Source: an uncultured Bacteroidota bacterium
Lineage (GTDB): Bacteria > Bacteroidota > Bacteroidia > Flavobacteriales > BACL11
Assembly: GCA_902627575.1 (NCBI GenBank)
Contig: CACOJQ010000015.1
Span: forward strand, 1-36,013
Direction: 5' to 3'
DNA length: 36,013 nucleotides
The notes under the pieces are model-generated. The model was given only the letters and a program-made list of their open reading frames with translations. It did no database searches and had not been told where the DNA came from. The translations under genes were made by a program, and so were the position numbers. Within the stretch, counting starts at the first letter, position 1; each line of letters opens with the position of its first letter. Shown in pieces: positions 26,405 through 33,169 of this stretch.

Positions 26405-26892
26405 ATGTCAGAAATAATATTTTTGATTTCTATTTTTCTTTTTTTCTTGTTACCCAAAGATATGTAGTACTTATGTCCTAATTTTTCTAACTCTGATTGG
26501 TATATTTTAAAAATATCATCTCTGCTGTTTGGATGTTCTCTTAATGGATCTGGCTGCCAAACAAAATCTGGTTTACACAAAATATATGTTCTATTATCTT
26601 TCTTTTGTCGTTTGATTTGTTCAATTATCCAATTATCACATATTCCATATTTGTATTCACTCCAAATTTTTATTGTTATTAAGTCTGTATCTAATATTAT
26701 TTTTTTTTGTTCATTTTGTAATTGTTTTTTAGCAATAAATAGTAAATCATTTTGATTGTAGGGTCTATTTATCTCTAATAAGTATTCTCGTGCATATTCT
26801 TTTGCAATAGGAAGAAAATATTTTTGGCTAACATAACTAGACAGAGTTGTTTTCCCACTACTTTCTGGTCCTGAGAAAATAATTTTACTCAT
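26392..26892 (-). CDS. NadR-like P-loop kinase (vitamin kinase candidate)
   Basis: About 166 residues, starting at the ATG at 26892 (MSKIIFSGPESSGKTT); this gives an 8-base overlap with the pnuC-like gene. The Walker A GPESSGKTT is at 8-16. DTDLITIKIWSEYKYG (68-83) and DPLREHPNSRDDIFKIYQ (115-132) match the kinase half of NadR, which phosphorylates nicotinamide riboside. The NadR adenylyltransferase and DNA-binding domains are absent. Partnered with PnuC it would trap an imported vitamin as its phosphate. Whether that is nicotinamide riboside or thiamin cannot be told from the sequence; the nearby TPP riboswitch makes thiamin a real alternative. Confidence 0.78.
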   Translation of the reverse strand: MSKIIFSGPESSGKTTLSSYVSQKYFLPIAKEYAREYLLEINRPYNQNDLLFIAKKQLQNEQKKIILDTDLITIKIWSEYKYGICDNWIIEQIKRQKKDNRTYILCKPDFVWQPDPLREHPNSRDDIFKIYQSELEKLGHKYYISLGNKKKRKIEIKNIISDILNL

Positions 26893-27478
26893 GTAATAGT
26901 TTCTTTTTCCAGTTAATGTATCCAACCATTGCAACGCATGTATAAATCAAAAATAGTATGCATGTTAAATGAAGATCTCTGCTAAAATATATATATGCTG
27001 AGACAATATCAATAATAATCCAGTATAGCCAATTTTCCAATATTTTTTTTATTACTAAGAATGTTGCAATTATCGAGAAACATGTTGTAAAAGAATCTAT
27101 AATTGGCATTTTCGCTTCTGTATAAATTGTTAGATAAAATCCTATCAAAAATGTTATCAAAGCTCCAGAAAAAATTACCATTAAGTGATTTGAAATAGAT
27201 AACTGTTTGACATTAAATTTTGTGTTTGAATTGTTCCATGAAAAATAGCCTATAAAAGCCATTAAAAGATAAAAAAATTGCAAAATTGTTTCGGCAAACA
27301 ACTTTGCTTCATAGCATAAGTAAATGTAAATACTGACACTTATAGCAGCAAAAAACCAACACCAAATATTTCCTTTGGCTGCTAAAATAACATAAATAAC
27401 GGAAAATACAACTGCTAGTGTCTCAATCCAACTCCAATTGAAGTTTATAGTATTAAAAAAAAAACTAAAATCCTCCAC
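26885..27478 (-). CDS. PnuC-family vitamin transporter
   Basis: A 197-residue membrane protein with about seven predicted helices. The stretch LAAKGNIWCWFFAAISVSIY, followed by KLFAETILQFFYLLMAFIGYFSWN and ENWLYWIIIDIVS, is the PnuC signature. PnuC proteins take up nicotinamide riboside (PnuC) or thiamin (PnuT) by facilitated diffusion, drawn by a kinase. The only start in frame is GTG at 27478; the preceding in-frame stop is at 27494-27496. A T10 run (27455-27464, minus-strand T) lies close to the start and encodes Phe-Phe-Phe. It overlaps the kinase gene by 8 bases and lies 20 bases after the PKD-like gene. Confidence 0.88.
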   Translation of the reverse strand: MEDFSFFFNTINFNWSWIETLAVVFSVIYVILAAKGNIWCWFFAAISVSIYIYLCYEAKLFAETILQFFYLLMAFIGYFSWNNSNTKFNVKQLSISNHLMVIFSGALITFLIGFYLTIYTEAKMPIIDSFTTCFSIIATFLVIKKILENWLYWIIIDIVSAYIYFSRDLHLTCILFLIYTCVAMVGYINWKKKLLHE

Positions 27479-27498
27479 ACAGAATTTTTGTTGTCAAA

Positions 27499-27996
27499 TT
27501 ATTCTTCAGTATCATCATTATTTTCAGCCGCCATTTCATCTTCTGATTCAATTAACTCATAAACCTCAGTATAAACCTCAGGACTATCGTTAGCTTCTGG
27601 ATTGACTTTGATTGATACTGTATCTATCGCAGTAGCTCCATATGCATCAGTTACTGTTACACTAAATTCGTATTCACCTACGCCTGCATCAAAATTAATA
27701 GAATTGGTGCTATCTCCATTATAACTAATATTTTCGCCACTTATTTGAGCCCACGTGTATGAAAAAGTATCTTCATCGCTGCCATTAGCCTCTATTAGTA
27801 TTCCTTTTGTATTAGTTTTGGGATCTCCGTCATGATCTATTTCAACGTTGAAAAACTTTGCAGCTCTTTCTTCTTCCATTTCAGCTTTTTTGCTTTTTTC
27901 ATCGTTAGCTTTTTTAGTAGATATAATTGAAGTTGAAGTAAATATTAAAAATGCTGGAAGTAAAATCCATGTTAAAGTTGTTTCTAATGATTTCAT
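27499..27996 (-). CDS. Membrane-anchored PKD/K319L-like domain protein
   Basis: About 165 residues from the ATG at 27996 (MKSLETTLTWILLPAFLIFT). An N-terminal hydrophobic segment (about 8-24) acts as signal peptide or anchor, with no clear lipobox. A charged spacer (KKANDEKSKKAEMEEERAAK) follows. Then comes one Ig-like beta domain (about 50-135) with FSYTWAQISGENISYNG and YEFSVTVTDAYGATAIDTV, matching the PKD-like/K319L-type pattern. The last ~30 residues are very acidic (ESEDEMAAENNDDTEE). Such domains mediate protein contacts on the cell surface; no enzymatic feature is visible. It may be cotranscribed with the pnuC-like gene, but its role there is unclear. Confidence 0.7.
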   Translation of the reverse strand: MKSLETTLTWILLPAFLIFTSTSIISTKKANDEKSKKAEMEEERAAKFFNVEIDHDGDPKTNTKGILIEANGSDEDTFSYTWAQISGENISYNGDSTNSINFDAGVGEYEFSVTVTDAYGATAIDTVSIKVNPEANDSPEVYTEVYELIESEDEMAAENNDDTEE

Positions 27997-28095
27997 AGTA
28001 GTATAGTTATAATTATTTTCGGCTAATGTAATAAAAATATACAATGATTACAAAATAGGAGTTTGTAGAACTTAATACTTAATTGTTAATTTCCA

Positions 28096-28833
28096 TTAAA
28101 ACTGTTGTACTGCTTGAGCAATTTCTTTAATGAGATCATTGTTTTTTTCGATCGCGTTACCAACAACAATAATATCAGCACCAGCGTTACAGTTACTAAT
28201 AGCTTTTTCAGCGGAGTCAATTCCCCCTCCAATTATTATGGGCAGTTCAACATTATTTCTGCATGATTCAATCATTTTTTCTGAAATTGGATTTACAGCT
28301 CCACTTCCTCCGTCCATAAAAATTAATTTTAGACCTAACATTTCTCCAGCCATAGCTGTGCAACTTGCAACTTCATCTTTATCGTGAGGTATAGGTATTG
28401 TATTGCTCATGTATGATGCAGTAGTTGGTTTACCACTATCAATAAGCATATATCCTGTGGGTAAAATTTCTAGCTTTGATTTTTTTAATATTGGAGCTGT
28501 GATGACTTGTTTGCCAATTAGCATCTCTGCGTTTCTGCCGGAAATTAATGACAGAAAAAGAATTGCATCTGCTTTATTGCTTACTTGCATAACATTACCC
28601 GGAAATAAAATAGTTGGTATATTAGAGTTTTCTTTTATGGTGCTTATACAAAGCTCTAAATTATTGTTTGTTAGTAGGCTTCCGCCAACAAAAAAATAAT
28701 CTACTTTCGCTTTATTCGCCTTATCAATAAGGGATATTAATTGCTTTTTATCTTGACGATCAGGATCTATTAAAAGAGCAAATGTTTTTTTATTATTGCT
28801 TTTATCCTTTGTAATTTTATTGTAAATATTCAT
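28096..28833 (-). CDS. Geranylgeranylglyceryl phosphate synthase (group II, PcrB-like)
   Basis: This TIM-barrel prenyltransferase couples a prenyl diphosphate to sn-glycerol-1-phosphate, the reaction that starts archaeal ether lipids. The 245 residues show FALLIDPDRQ, FVGGSLLTNN, ILPTGYMLIDSG, the phosphate-binding MDGGSGA, IIIGGGI and VVGNAI motifs of the group II family, which is widespread in Bacteroidota. Which prenyl chain is used, and what the product does here, are unknown. It lies 7 bases after the phosphopantetheinyl transferase gene and probably shares its transcript. No downstream ether-lipid genes are visible in the window. Confidence 0.92.
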   Translation of the reverse strand: MNIYNKITKDKSNNKKTFALLIDPDRQDKKQLISLIDKANKAKVDYFFVGGSLLTNNNLELCISTIKENSNIPTILFPGNVMQVSNKADAILFLSLISGRNAEMLIGKQVITAPILKKSKLEILPTGYMLIDSGKPTTASYMSNTIPIPHDKDEVASCTAMAGEMLGLKLIFMDGGSGAVNPISEKMIESCRNNVELPIIIGGGIDSAEKAISNCNAGADIIVVGNAIEKNNDLIKEIAQAVQQF

Positions 28834-28840
28834 ATTTTAT

Positions 28841-29422
28841 TCATTTGCAAACATACACTAAAAAATGATTTTTTAATTTTCTGTAGAACAAAGTAAACTC
28901 TTGATTTTTAAAATTTGCTGTGATTTCACCTTTCTCTTTAATTTTAAAAGAATGTACTTTAATATCATTTAAAAAATTAATTGATCCTTTTTGGTACCAC
29001 TTGTAAATACATTCTTTACATGACCAGATTAATGTTGCTTCATTTTTGCTTATAAGTTTGGTAGTACCTAAGTCAATAAATTTTGTTGCAGTATCTAAGG
29101 CTTTATTATTTGCTTCCTGTATATCGATTCCGACTCTAACATGGCTTAAAATTATAGTTACAAATTTTTTTGAATGAGAGATTGATATAAATTTATTGTT
29201 TTCAACTGTTGGGGCGCCATATTTATTATATGTAATTTTTAAATCAGGATACATATTTTTTAATAATAATCTGCTAGCTAATATTTCTTTTTTTCTCTTT
29301 TTGCTTGTAATATTATTTGGTTCTGAAAAATTATATTTTTTAATAAGATAATCTAATGTTTCAGAGAGTTCCCAAATACTTATTTCACAGTTATTTTCTT
29401 TAATTTTTTTGAAAAGAGGCAT
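28841..29422 (-). CDS. 4'-phosphopantetheinyl transferase superfamily protein (Sfp-like)
   Basis: The enzyme transfers phosphopantetheine from CoA to a serine of carrier proteins. The 193 residues contain the two family motifs: VGIDIQEAN (Mg-binding Asp) and WSCKECIYKWY (about 137-147), a variant of WSxKEAxxK in which Ala is Cys. The substrate helix SISHSKKFVTIILS is also typical. It is the shorter Sfp-like form common in Bacteroidota. It lies 7 bases before the GGGP synthase gene and is divergent from ahcY, with 63 bases between. Whether it serves fatty acid ACP or another carrier protein is not visible. Confidence 0.88.
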   Translation of the reverse strand: MPLFKKIKENNCEISIWELSETLDYLIKKYNFSEPNNITSKKRKKEILASRLLLKNMYPDLKITYNKYGAPTVENNKFISISHSKKFVTIILSHVRVGIDIQEANNKALDTATKFIDLGTTKLISKNEATLIWSCKECIYKWYQKGSINFLNDIKVHSFKIKEKGEITANFKNQEFTLFYRKLKNHFLVYVCK

Positions 29423-29459
29423 AACTCAATTAATAAATAGCAAAAATAATAAATATGCG

Positions 29460-29467
29460 TATATTTG
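29460..29467 (+). promoter_or_regulatory. Putative -7 promoter element for ahcY
   Basis: TATATTTG matches TAnnTTTG exactly, 18 bases before the ATG at 29486. The expected TTTG at -33 is not clear upstream. Only this one gene lies downstream on the plus strand. Confidence 0.5.
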
Positions 29468-29485
29468 CACTCTTTATAAAATAAC

Positions 29486-30793
29486 ATGGAAATAGAAACA
29501 ATGAATTACAAAGTTAAAGATATATCACTTGCAGAATGGGGTAGAAAAGAAATTAGATTAGCTGAGGCTGAAATGCCTGGTCTTATGTCAATTCGTAAAG
29601 AATTTGGCGATGCCAAGCCTCTCGAAGGCGCAAGAATAGCAGGTTGTTTACATATGACTATTCAAACTGCAGTTTTAATTGAGACATTAATACACCTTGG
29701 CGCTGAAGTTACATGGTCTTCATGTAATATATTTTCTACACAGGATCAAGCGGCTGCTGCAATGGCTGCTTCTGGTGTACCTGTATTTGCATGGAAGGGA
29801 ATGAATGAAGAAGAGTTTGATTGGTGTATATTGCAAACACTAACAGCATTTAAGGATAATAAACCACTAAATATGATACTAGATGATGGTGGGGATCTAA
29901 CTAACATGGTTCTAGATCGCTTTCCCGAGATGGTTGACAATATCAAAGGACTTTCTGAAGAAACAACAACTGGTGTTCATCGTTTGTATGAAAGAATGGA
30001 AAAGGGGACTTTGCCAATACCTGCTATAAACATTAACGATTCAGTTACTAAATCAAAATTTGATAACAAGTATGGATGTAAAGAGTCATTAGTTGATGCT
30101 ATTAGACGAGCTACAGACATAATGATGGCAGGAAAGGTAGCTGTTGTTGCTGGATATGGAGATGTTGGAAAAGGTTCTGCTGCCTCATTAAGAGGAGCTG
30201 GAGCAAGAGTTATAGTCACTGAAATTGATCCAATTTGTGCACTACAGGCTGCAATGGATGGTTTTGCTGTTAAAAGAATGGATGATGTATGTAAAAATGC
30301 AGATATTATCGTAACCACAACTGGAAATAAAGATATTATTCAAGCTCGTCATTTTGAAAAGATGAAAGACAAAACAATAGTTTGTAATATTGGTCATTTT
30401 GATAATGAAATCGATGTTGCTTGGTTAAATAAAAATTGGGGACATACTAAAAATACTATTAAGCCTGAAGTAGACATGTACACTATTAACAGTAATGATA
30501 TTATTCTACTTGCAGAAGGTAGATTAGTAAACTTAGGGTGTGCTACTGGTCACCCATCTTTTGTTATGTCTAACTCATTTACAAACCAAGTTCTAGCTCA
30601 AATTGAAATATGGAAGAACTTCAAAAATTATGATAATAAAGTTTACATGCTACCAAAGCATTTAGATGAAAAAGTAGCTAGACTTCATTTAGAAAAAATA
30701 GGTGTAGAGCTAGAAACATTACGACCTGATCAGGCAAAATATATAGGCGTGAAGGTTGAAGGTCCATACAAGCCAGAATATTATAGATACTAA
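29486..30793 (+). CDS. ahcY: Adenosylhomocysteinase
   Basis: AhcY hydrolyses S-adenosylhomocysteine to adenosine and homocysteine, removing the inhibitor made by every SAM methyltransferase. The 435 residues have the usual length. Visible features are DDGGDLTNM, the active-site [17 protein letters not shown], the NAD-binding [24 protein letters not shown] (split Rossmann motif, about 218-241) and the C-terminal [10 protein letters not shown] and PYKPEYYRY tail that completes the NAD site of the partner subunit. The frame has two possible starts, 29486 and 29501 (MNYKVKDIS); I keep the first because both are compatible with the -7 element, but the second may be real. It is monocistronic. Confidence 0.96.
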   Translation: MEIETMNYKVKDISLAEWGRKEIRLAEAEMPGLMSIRKEFGDAKPLEGARIAGCLHMTIQTAVLIETLIHLGAEVTWSSCNIFSTQDQAAAAMAASGVPVFAWKGMNEEEFDWCILQTLTAFKDNKPLNMILDDGGDLTNMVLDRFPEMVDNIKGLSEETTTGVHRLYERMEKGTLPIPAININDSVTKSKFDNKYGCKESLVDAIRRATDIMMAGKVAVVAGYGDVGKGSAASLRGAGARVIVTEIDPICALQAAMDGFAVKRMDDVCKNADIIVTTTGNKDIIQARHFEKMKDKTIVCNIGHFDNEIDVAWLNKNWGHTKNTIKPEVDMYTINSNDIILLAEGRLVNLGCATGHPSFVMSNSFTNQVLAQIEIWKNFKNYDNKVYMLPKHLDEKVARLHLEKIGVELETLRPDQAKYIGVKVEGPYKPEYYRY

Positions 30794-30829
30794 TACATCC
30801 AAATAGTCAAACAAAACTAACGCTCAAAT

Positions 30830-30862
30830 TTTGTCACATTTAAACAAAATAATGTATTATTG
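30830..30862 (+). promoter_or_regulatory. Putative promoter of the T9SS cargo gene
   Basis: TTTG (30830-30833), a 21-base spacer and TATTATTG (30855-30862) resemble the Bacteroidota -33/-7 pair with one mismatch in the -7 box. The ATG at 30881 follows 18 bases later. Confidence 0.4.
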
Positions 30863-30880
30863 TGGCAAAAGACTATAGCT

Positions 30881-32665
30881 ATGAACAGATTACTAATGAT
30901 TTTAGTTTGTGTTTTTTCATTTACAATTGGAAAAGCTCAGTGTGTAATAGATTATAATTATTATCCTGTAGGCGCAAATTATGGGCTTGACCCTGATACA
31001 CTTCCAGATGCTTACATTGGCCAATTTTATGACCAAGACATGACTTTTTTTCTGCCACTTGACACCAACATTTCTGGCGTTAACGTAACTTTTGAAGATT
31101 ATCATATAACCTCAATATCTCTTCCCTTGGGATTAACTTGGGAATGTAATAATGCTGCATTAAGTTGTCATTATGACCCTAATGTTTCTCAGTATGGGTG
31201 TGTTAAAATATCAGGGAATGCATTAATGTCTGGTTATTATGATGTTGAAGTTAATTTGGTTGCTACTCATAATTTGTCAGCGTTAACTGGAACTGAAAAT
31301 ATATCTTTCACATTACCTTTTAATGTTATGCCAGATACATCTTCATCAAATAATGCAGGATTTGCTATGACAAATGCAAATGGCTGTTACCCTGTAACAG
31401 TTAGTTTTACAAATAATAATACTGGAATGTTATCTTACTACTGGAATTTTGGAAATGGAAGCTCGAGCACAATGGCTCAGCCAGCAGCACAAATTTATAA
31501 TCAGCCTGGAGACTATATTGTTGAATATTTTGCAGTTCAAACAAATGCAACTTATTTCTTAGAAAGTATTGAGGTTGTTTCGGGAAGCTGTGCTGATGGT
31601 GGACTATACGGTGACCCAGACTTCTTCTACACAGTTTCATCTCCTGCTGGCATACTAGAAGAGGTTACAAATAATAACTATATAACTCAAAATTTCCCAT
31701 TATTAATTAACAGTTTTAGTCCACTTGAACTTACAGGTCAATCAGTTAGCATTTCTTTATATGATAACGATGATATCCCTTTTTTCCCAAGTACTGAAGA
31801 CTGTGGTTCGTTTACTTTCACTCCCATACAACAGCCAGGTACATTTTCAGTAAATGGAGGGGGACTTTCACTAAATTATACCGTTATGGAAGTACCTGCA
31901 AATATTATTTCATCTAGCGATACAATACATGTTTATGACTATCCTTTCCCCGCCACTTTAACATATGATACTTCAAATAATATTATTTATACTTCTGGCG
32001 AAAATACAGCAATGCAGTGGTACTATTACAATAGTCCAATTCCAGGTGCAACAGACACGTTTATAAATCCAAATTATTCTGGATTATACTCTTTACTTTT
32101 AGTAAATGATTATGGTTGTGGCTCTAGTTCATCTCAGGTTTCAGTTGTTATTTGTGATTCTAGCTACCAACCACTAATTGATGATAATGGCTCTACTGCC
32201 TGGATGATAGACTCTGCTTTATATAGTAATTTACAATGGTACAGTGTTTCAAATGGAATAGTAAGTGGTGCTAATCAATCCTTTTTTCCTGCTGTGGTTA
32301 GTGGTGAATATTATATAGTTGCTACTGACACATTTGGATGTGATTATTCTTCTGAATCAGTCTTACTAAGCCCTTTTGTTTCTGTGAATGATTTAGCATA
32401 TGAAAATTTAATTTCTGTTAGTCCAAACCCCTTTAATAGCAACTTATCATTAAATATTTATTTAAAGAATATTGAGCTTTCAGATGTAACTTTCGTATTA
32501 ATGGATATGTATGGAAGAGAGCTGGTAAATAAAAAAGTAAAAGATAAATTTAGTTTTTATCAGTTTAAATTTGAGGAAGTATCATATTTATCTAATGGTA
32601 TTTATTTTTTAGATATAATATTTAATAATTCAAAAATACGTAAAAAGTTAATCAGACTGAATTAA
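30881..32665 (+). CDS. T9SS-sorted secreted protein with PKD-like domain
   Basis: A 594-residue extracellular protein from the ATG at 30881 (MNRLLMILVCVFSFTIGKAQ, a signal peptide). There is a long N-terminal region (about 21-150, several Cys) without a recognised domain. A PKD domain (about 165-220) has YYWNFGNGSSSTMAQPAAQ and PGDYIVEYF. Two repeats resemble each other (QWYYYNSPIPGATDTF and QWYSVSNGIVSGANQSF). The C-terminal type A sorting domain starts at VSPNPFNSNLSLNI and includes LMDMYGRELV and LSNGIYFLDI, ending in the basic KIRKKLIRLN. It should be exported by Sec and then by the type IX system, and stay on the surface or be released. It overlaps the convergent lipoprotein gene by its last four bases. 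Role unknown. Confidence 0.88.
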   Translation: MNRLLMILVCVFSFTIGKAQCVIDYNYYPVGANYGLDPDTLPDAYIGQFYDQDMTFFLPLDTNISGVNVTFEDYHITSISLPLGLTWECNNAALSCHYDPNVSQYGCVKISGNALMSGYYDVEVNLVATHNLSALTGTENISFTLPFNVMPDTSSSNNAGFAMTNANGCYPVTVSFTNNNTGMLSYYWNFGNGSSSTMAQPAAQIYNQPGDYIVEYFAVQTNATYFLESIEVVSGSCADGGLYGDPDFFYTVSSPAGILEEVTNNNYITQNFPLLINSFSPLELTGQSVSISLYDNDDIPFFPSTEDCGSFTFTPIQQPGTFSVNGGGLSLNYTVMEVPANIISSSDTIHVYDYPFPATLTYDTSNNIIYTSGENTAMQWYYYNSPIPGATDTFINPNYSGLYSLLLVNDYGCGSSSSQVSVVICDSSYQPLIDDNGSTAWMIDSALYSNLQWYSVSNGIVSGANQSFFPAVVSGEYYIVATDTFGCDYSSESVLLSPFVSVNDLAYENLISVSPNPFNSNLSLNIYLKNIELSDVTFVLMDMYGRELVNKKVKDKFSFYQFKFEEVSYLSNGIYFLDIIFNNSKIRKKLIRLN

Positions 32666-33078
32666 TTATATATATGTAGAATATTATTGCTTAAACTCCA
32701 GCTATATTTTTTTAATGGAAGTATTGCTGGGGCATTAATTGCTTCACCTGAGCTGCTAATTAAAAAAGCAGAGGAGCAACATCCGCAAATAGCAATGCCC
32801 GACGAAATTGAGTCAATTTTAGCGCATGTTGAGGATGGTTCATAACTGCAGTTTCTATCAAATATTTTAAAATTATCTCCAACATCTTTAAAAATAATTA
32901 TCCCTTCAACACCACCTTCTATAAAAACAGCATTGCCTGTGATACTAATCTCACTGTATTGTGGTAAGCTTAGATCGATAAATTCACTGACGTAGACGTC
33001 CTGAATAAAATCCTCTTGATTATTACATGAGATTGTAATGCAAGAAATAATAAAAATTAGTAGTATTTTTTTTTTCAT
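32662..33078 (-). CDS. Rieske-like fold lipoprotein lacking histidine ligands
   Basis: 138 residues from the ATG at 33078 (MKKKILLIFIISCITISC), with a lipobox ending in the predicted lipidated C18. The rest looks like a Rieske-type beta domain: FKIFDRNC, a cysteine-rich loop, then AFLISSSGEAINAPAILPLKKYSW, matching the usual second half (G-x-F-x-x-x-G...GPA...L..Y). But the metal-binding motifs differ. C77 is followed by SYE where CxH is expected, and C98-G-C100-C101 stands where CxxH is expected; C85 lies between. A normal [2Fe-2S] Rieske centre with two His is therefore not supported. It may bind another metal or form disulfides. I recall similar His-less proteins in Flavobacteria. The stop codon overlaps that of the T9SS gene. 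Confidence 0.7.
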   Translation of the reverse strand: MKKKILLIFIISCITISCNNQEDFIQDVYVSEFIDLSLPQYSEISITGNAVFIEGGVEGIIIFKDVGDNFKIFDRNCSYEPSSTCAKIDSISSGIAICGCCSSAFLISSSGEAINAPAILPLKKYSWSLSNNILHIYN

Positions 33079-33119
33079 TTGATTATGCAATTGTAATTAA
33101 AATAAATGAGATTATAAAC

Positions 33120-33149
33120 TTTGCTAATGATAAAAGATTTATATCTTTA
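33120..33149 (+). promoter_or_regulatory. Putative promoter of the second TonB receptor
   Basis: TTTG at 33120-33123, an 18-base spacer and TATCTTTA at 33142-33149 fit the -33/-7 pattern except for the last base of the -7 box. The ATG is at 33170, 21 bases further. Confidence 0.55.
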
Positions 33150-33169
33150 CAAACTTTAATAATAAAACT

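Noticed and set aside
30900..31105. Antisense frame in the T9SS cargo gene
   Set aside because: No support beyond length; the sense gene has a clear signal peptide and sorting domain.
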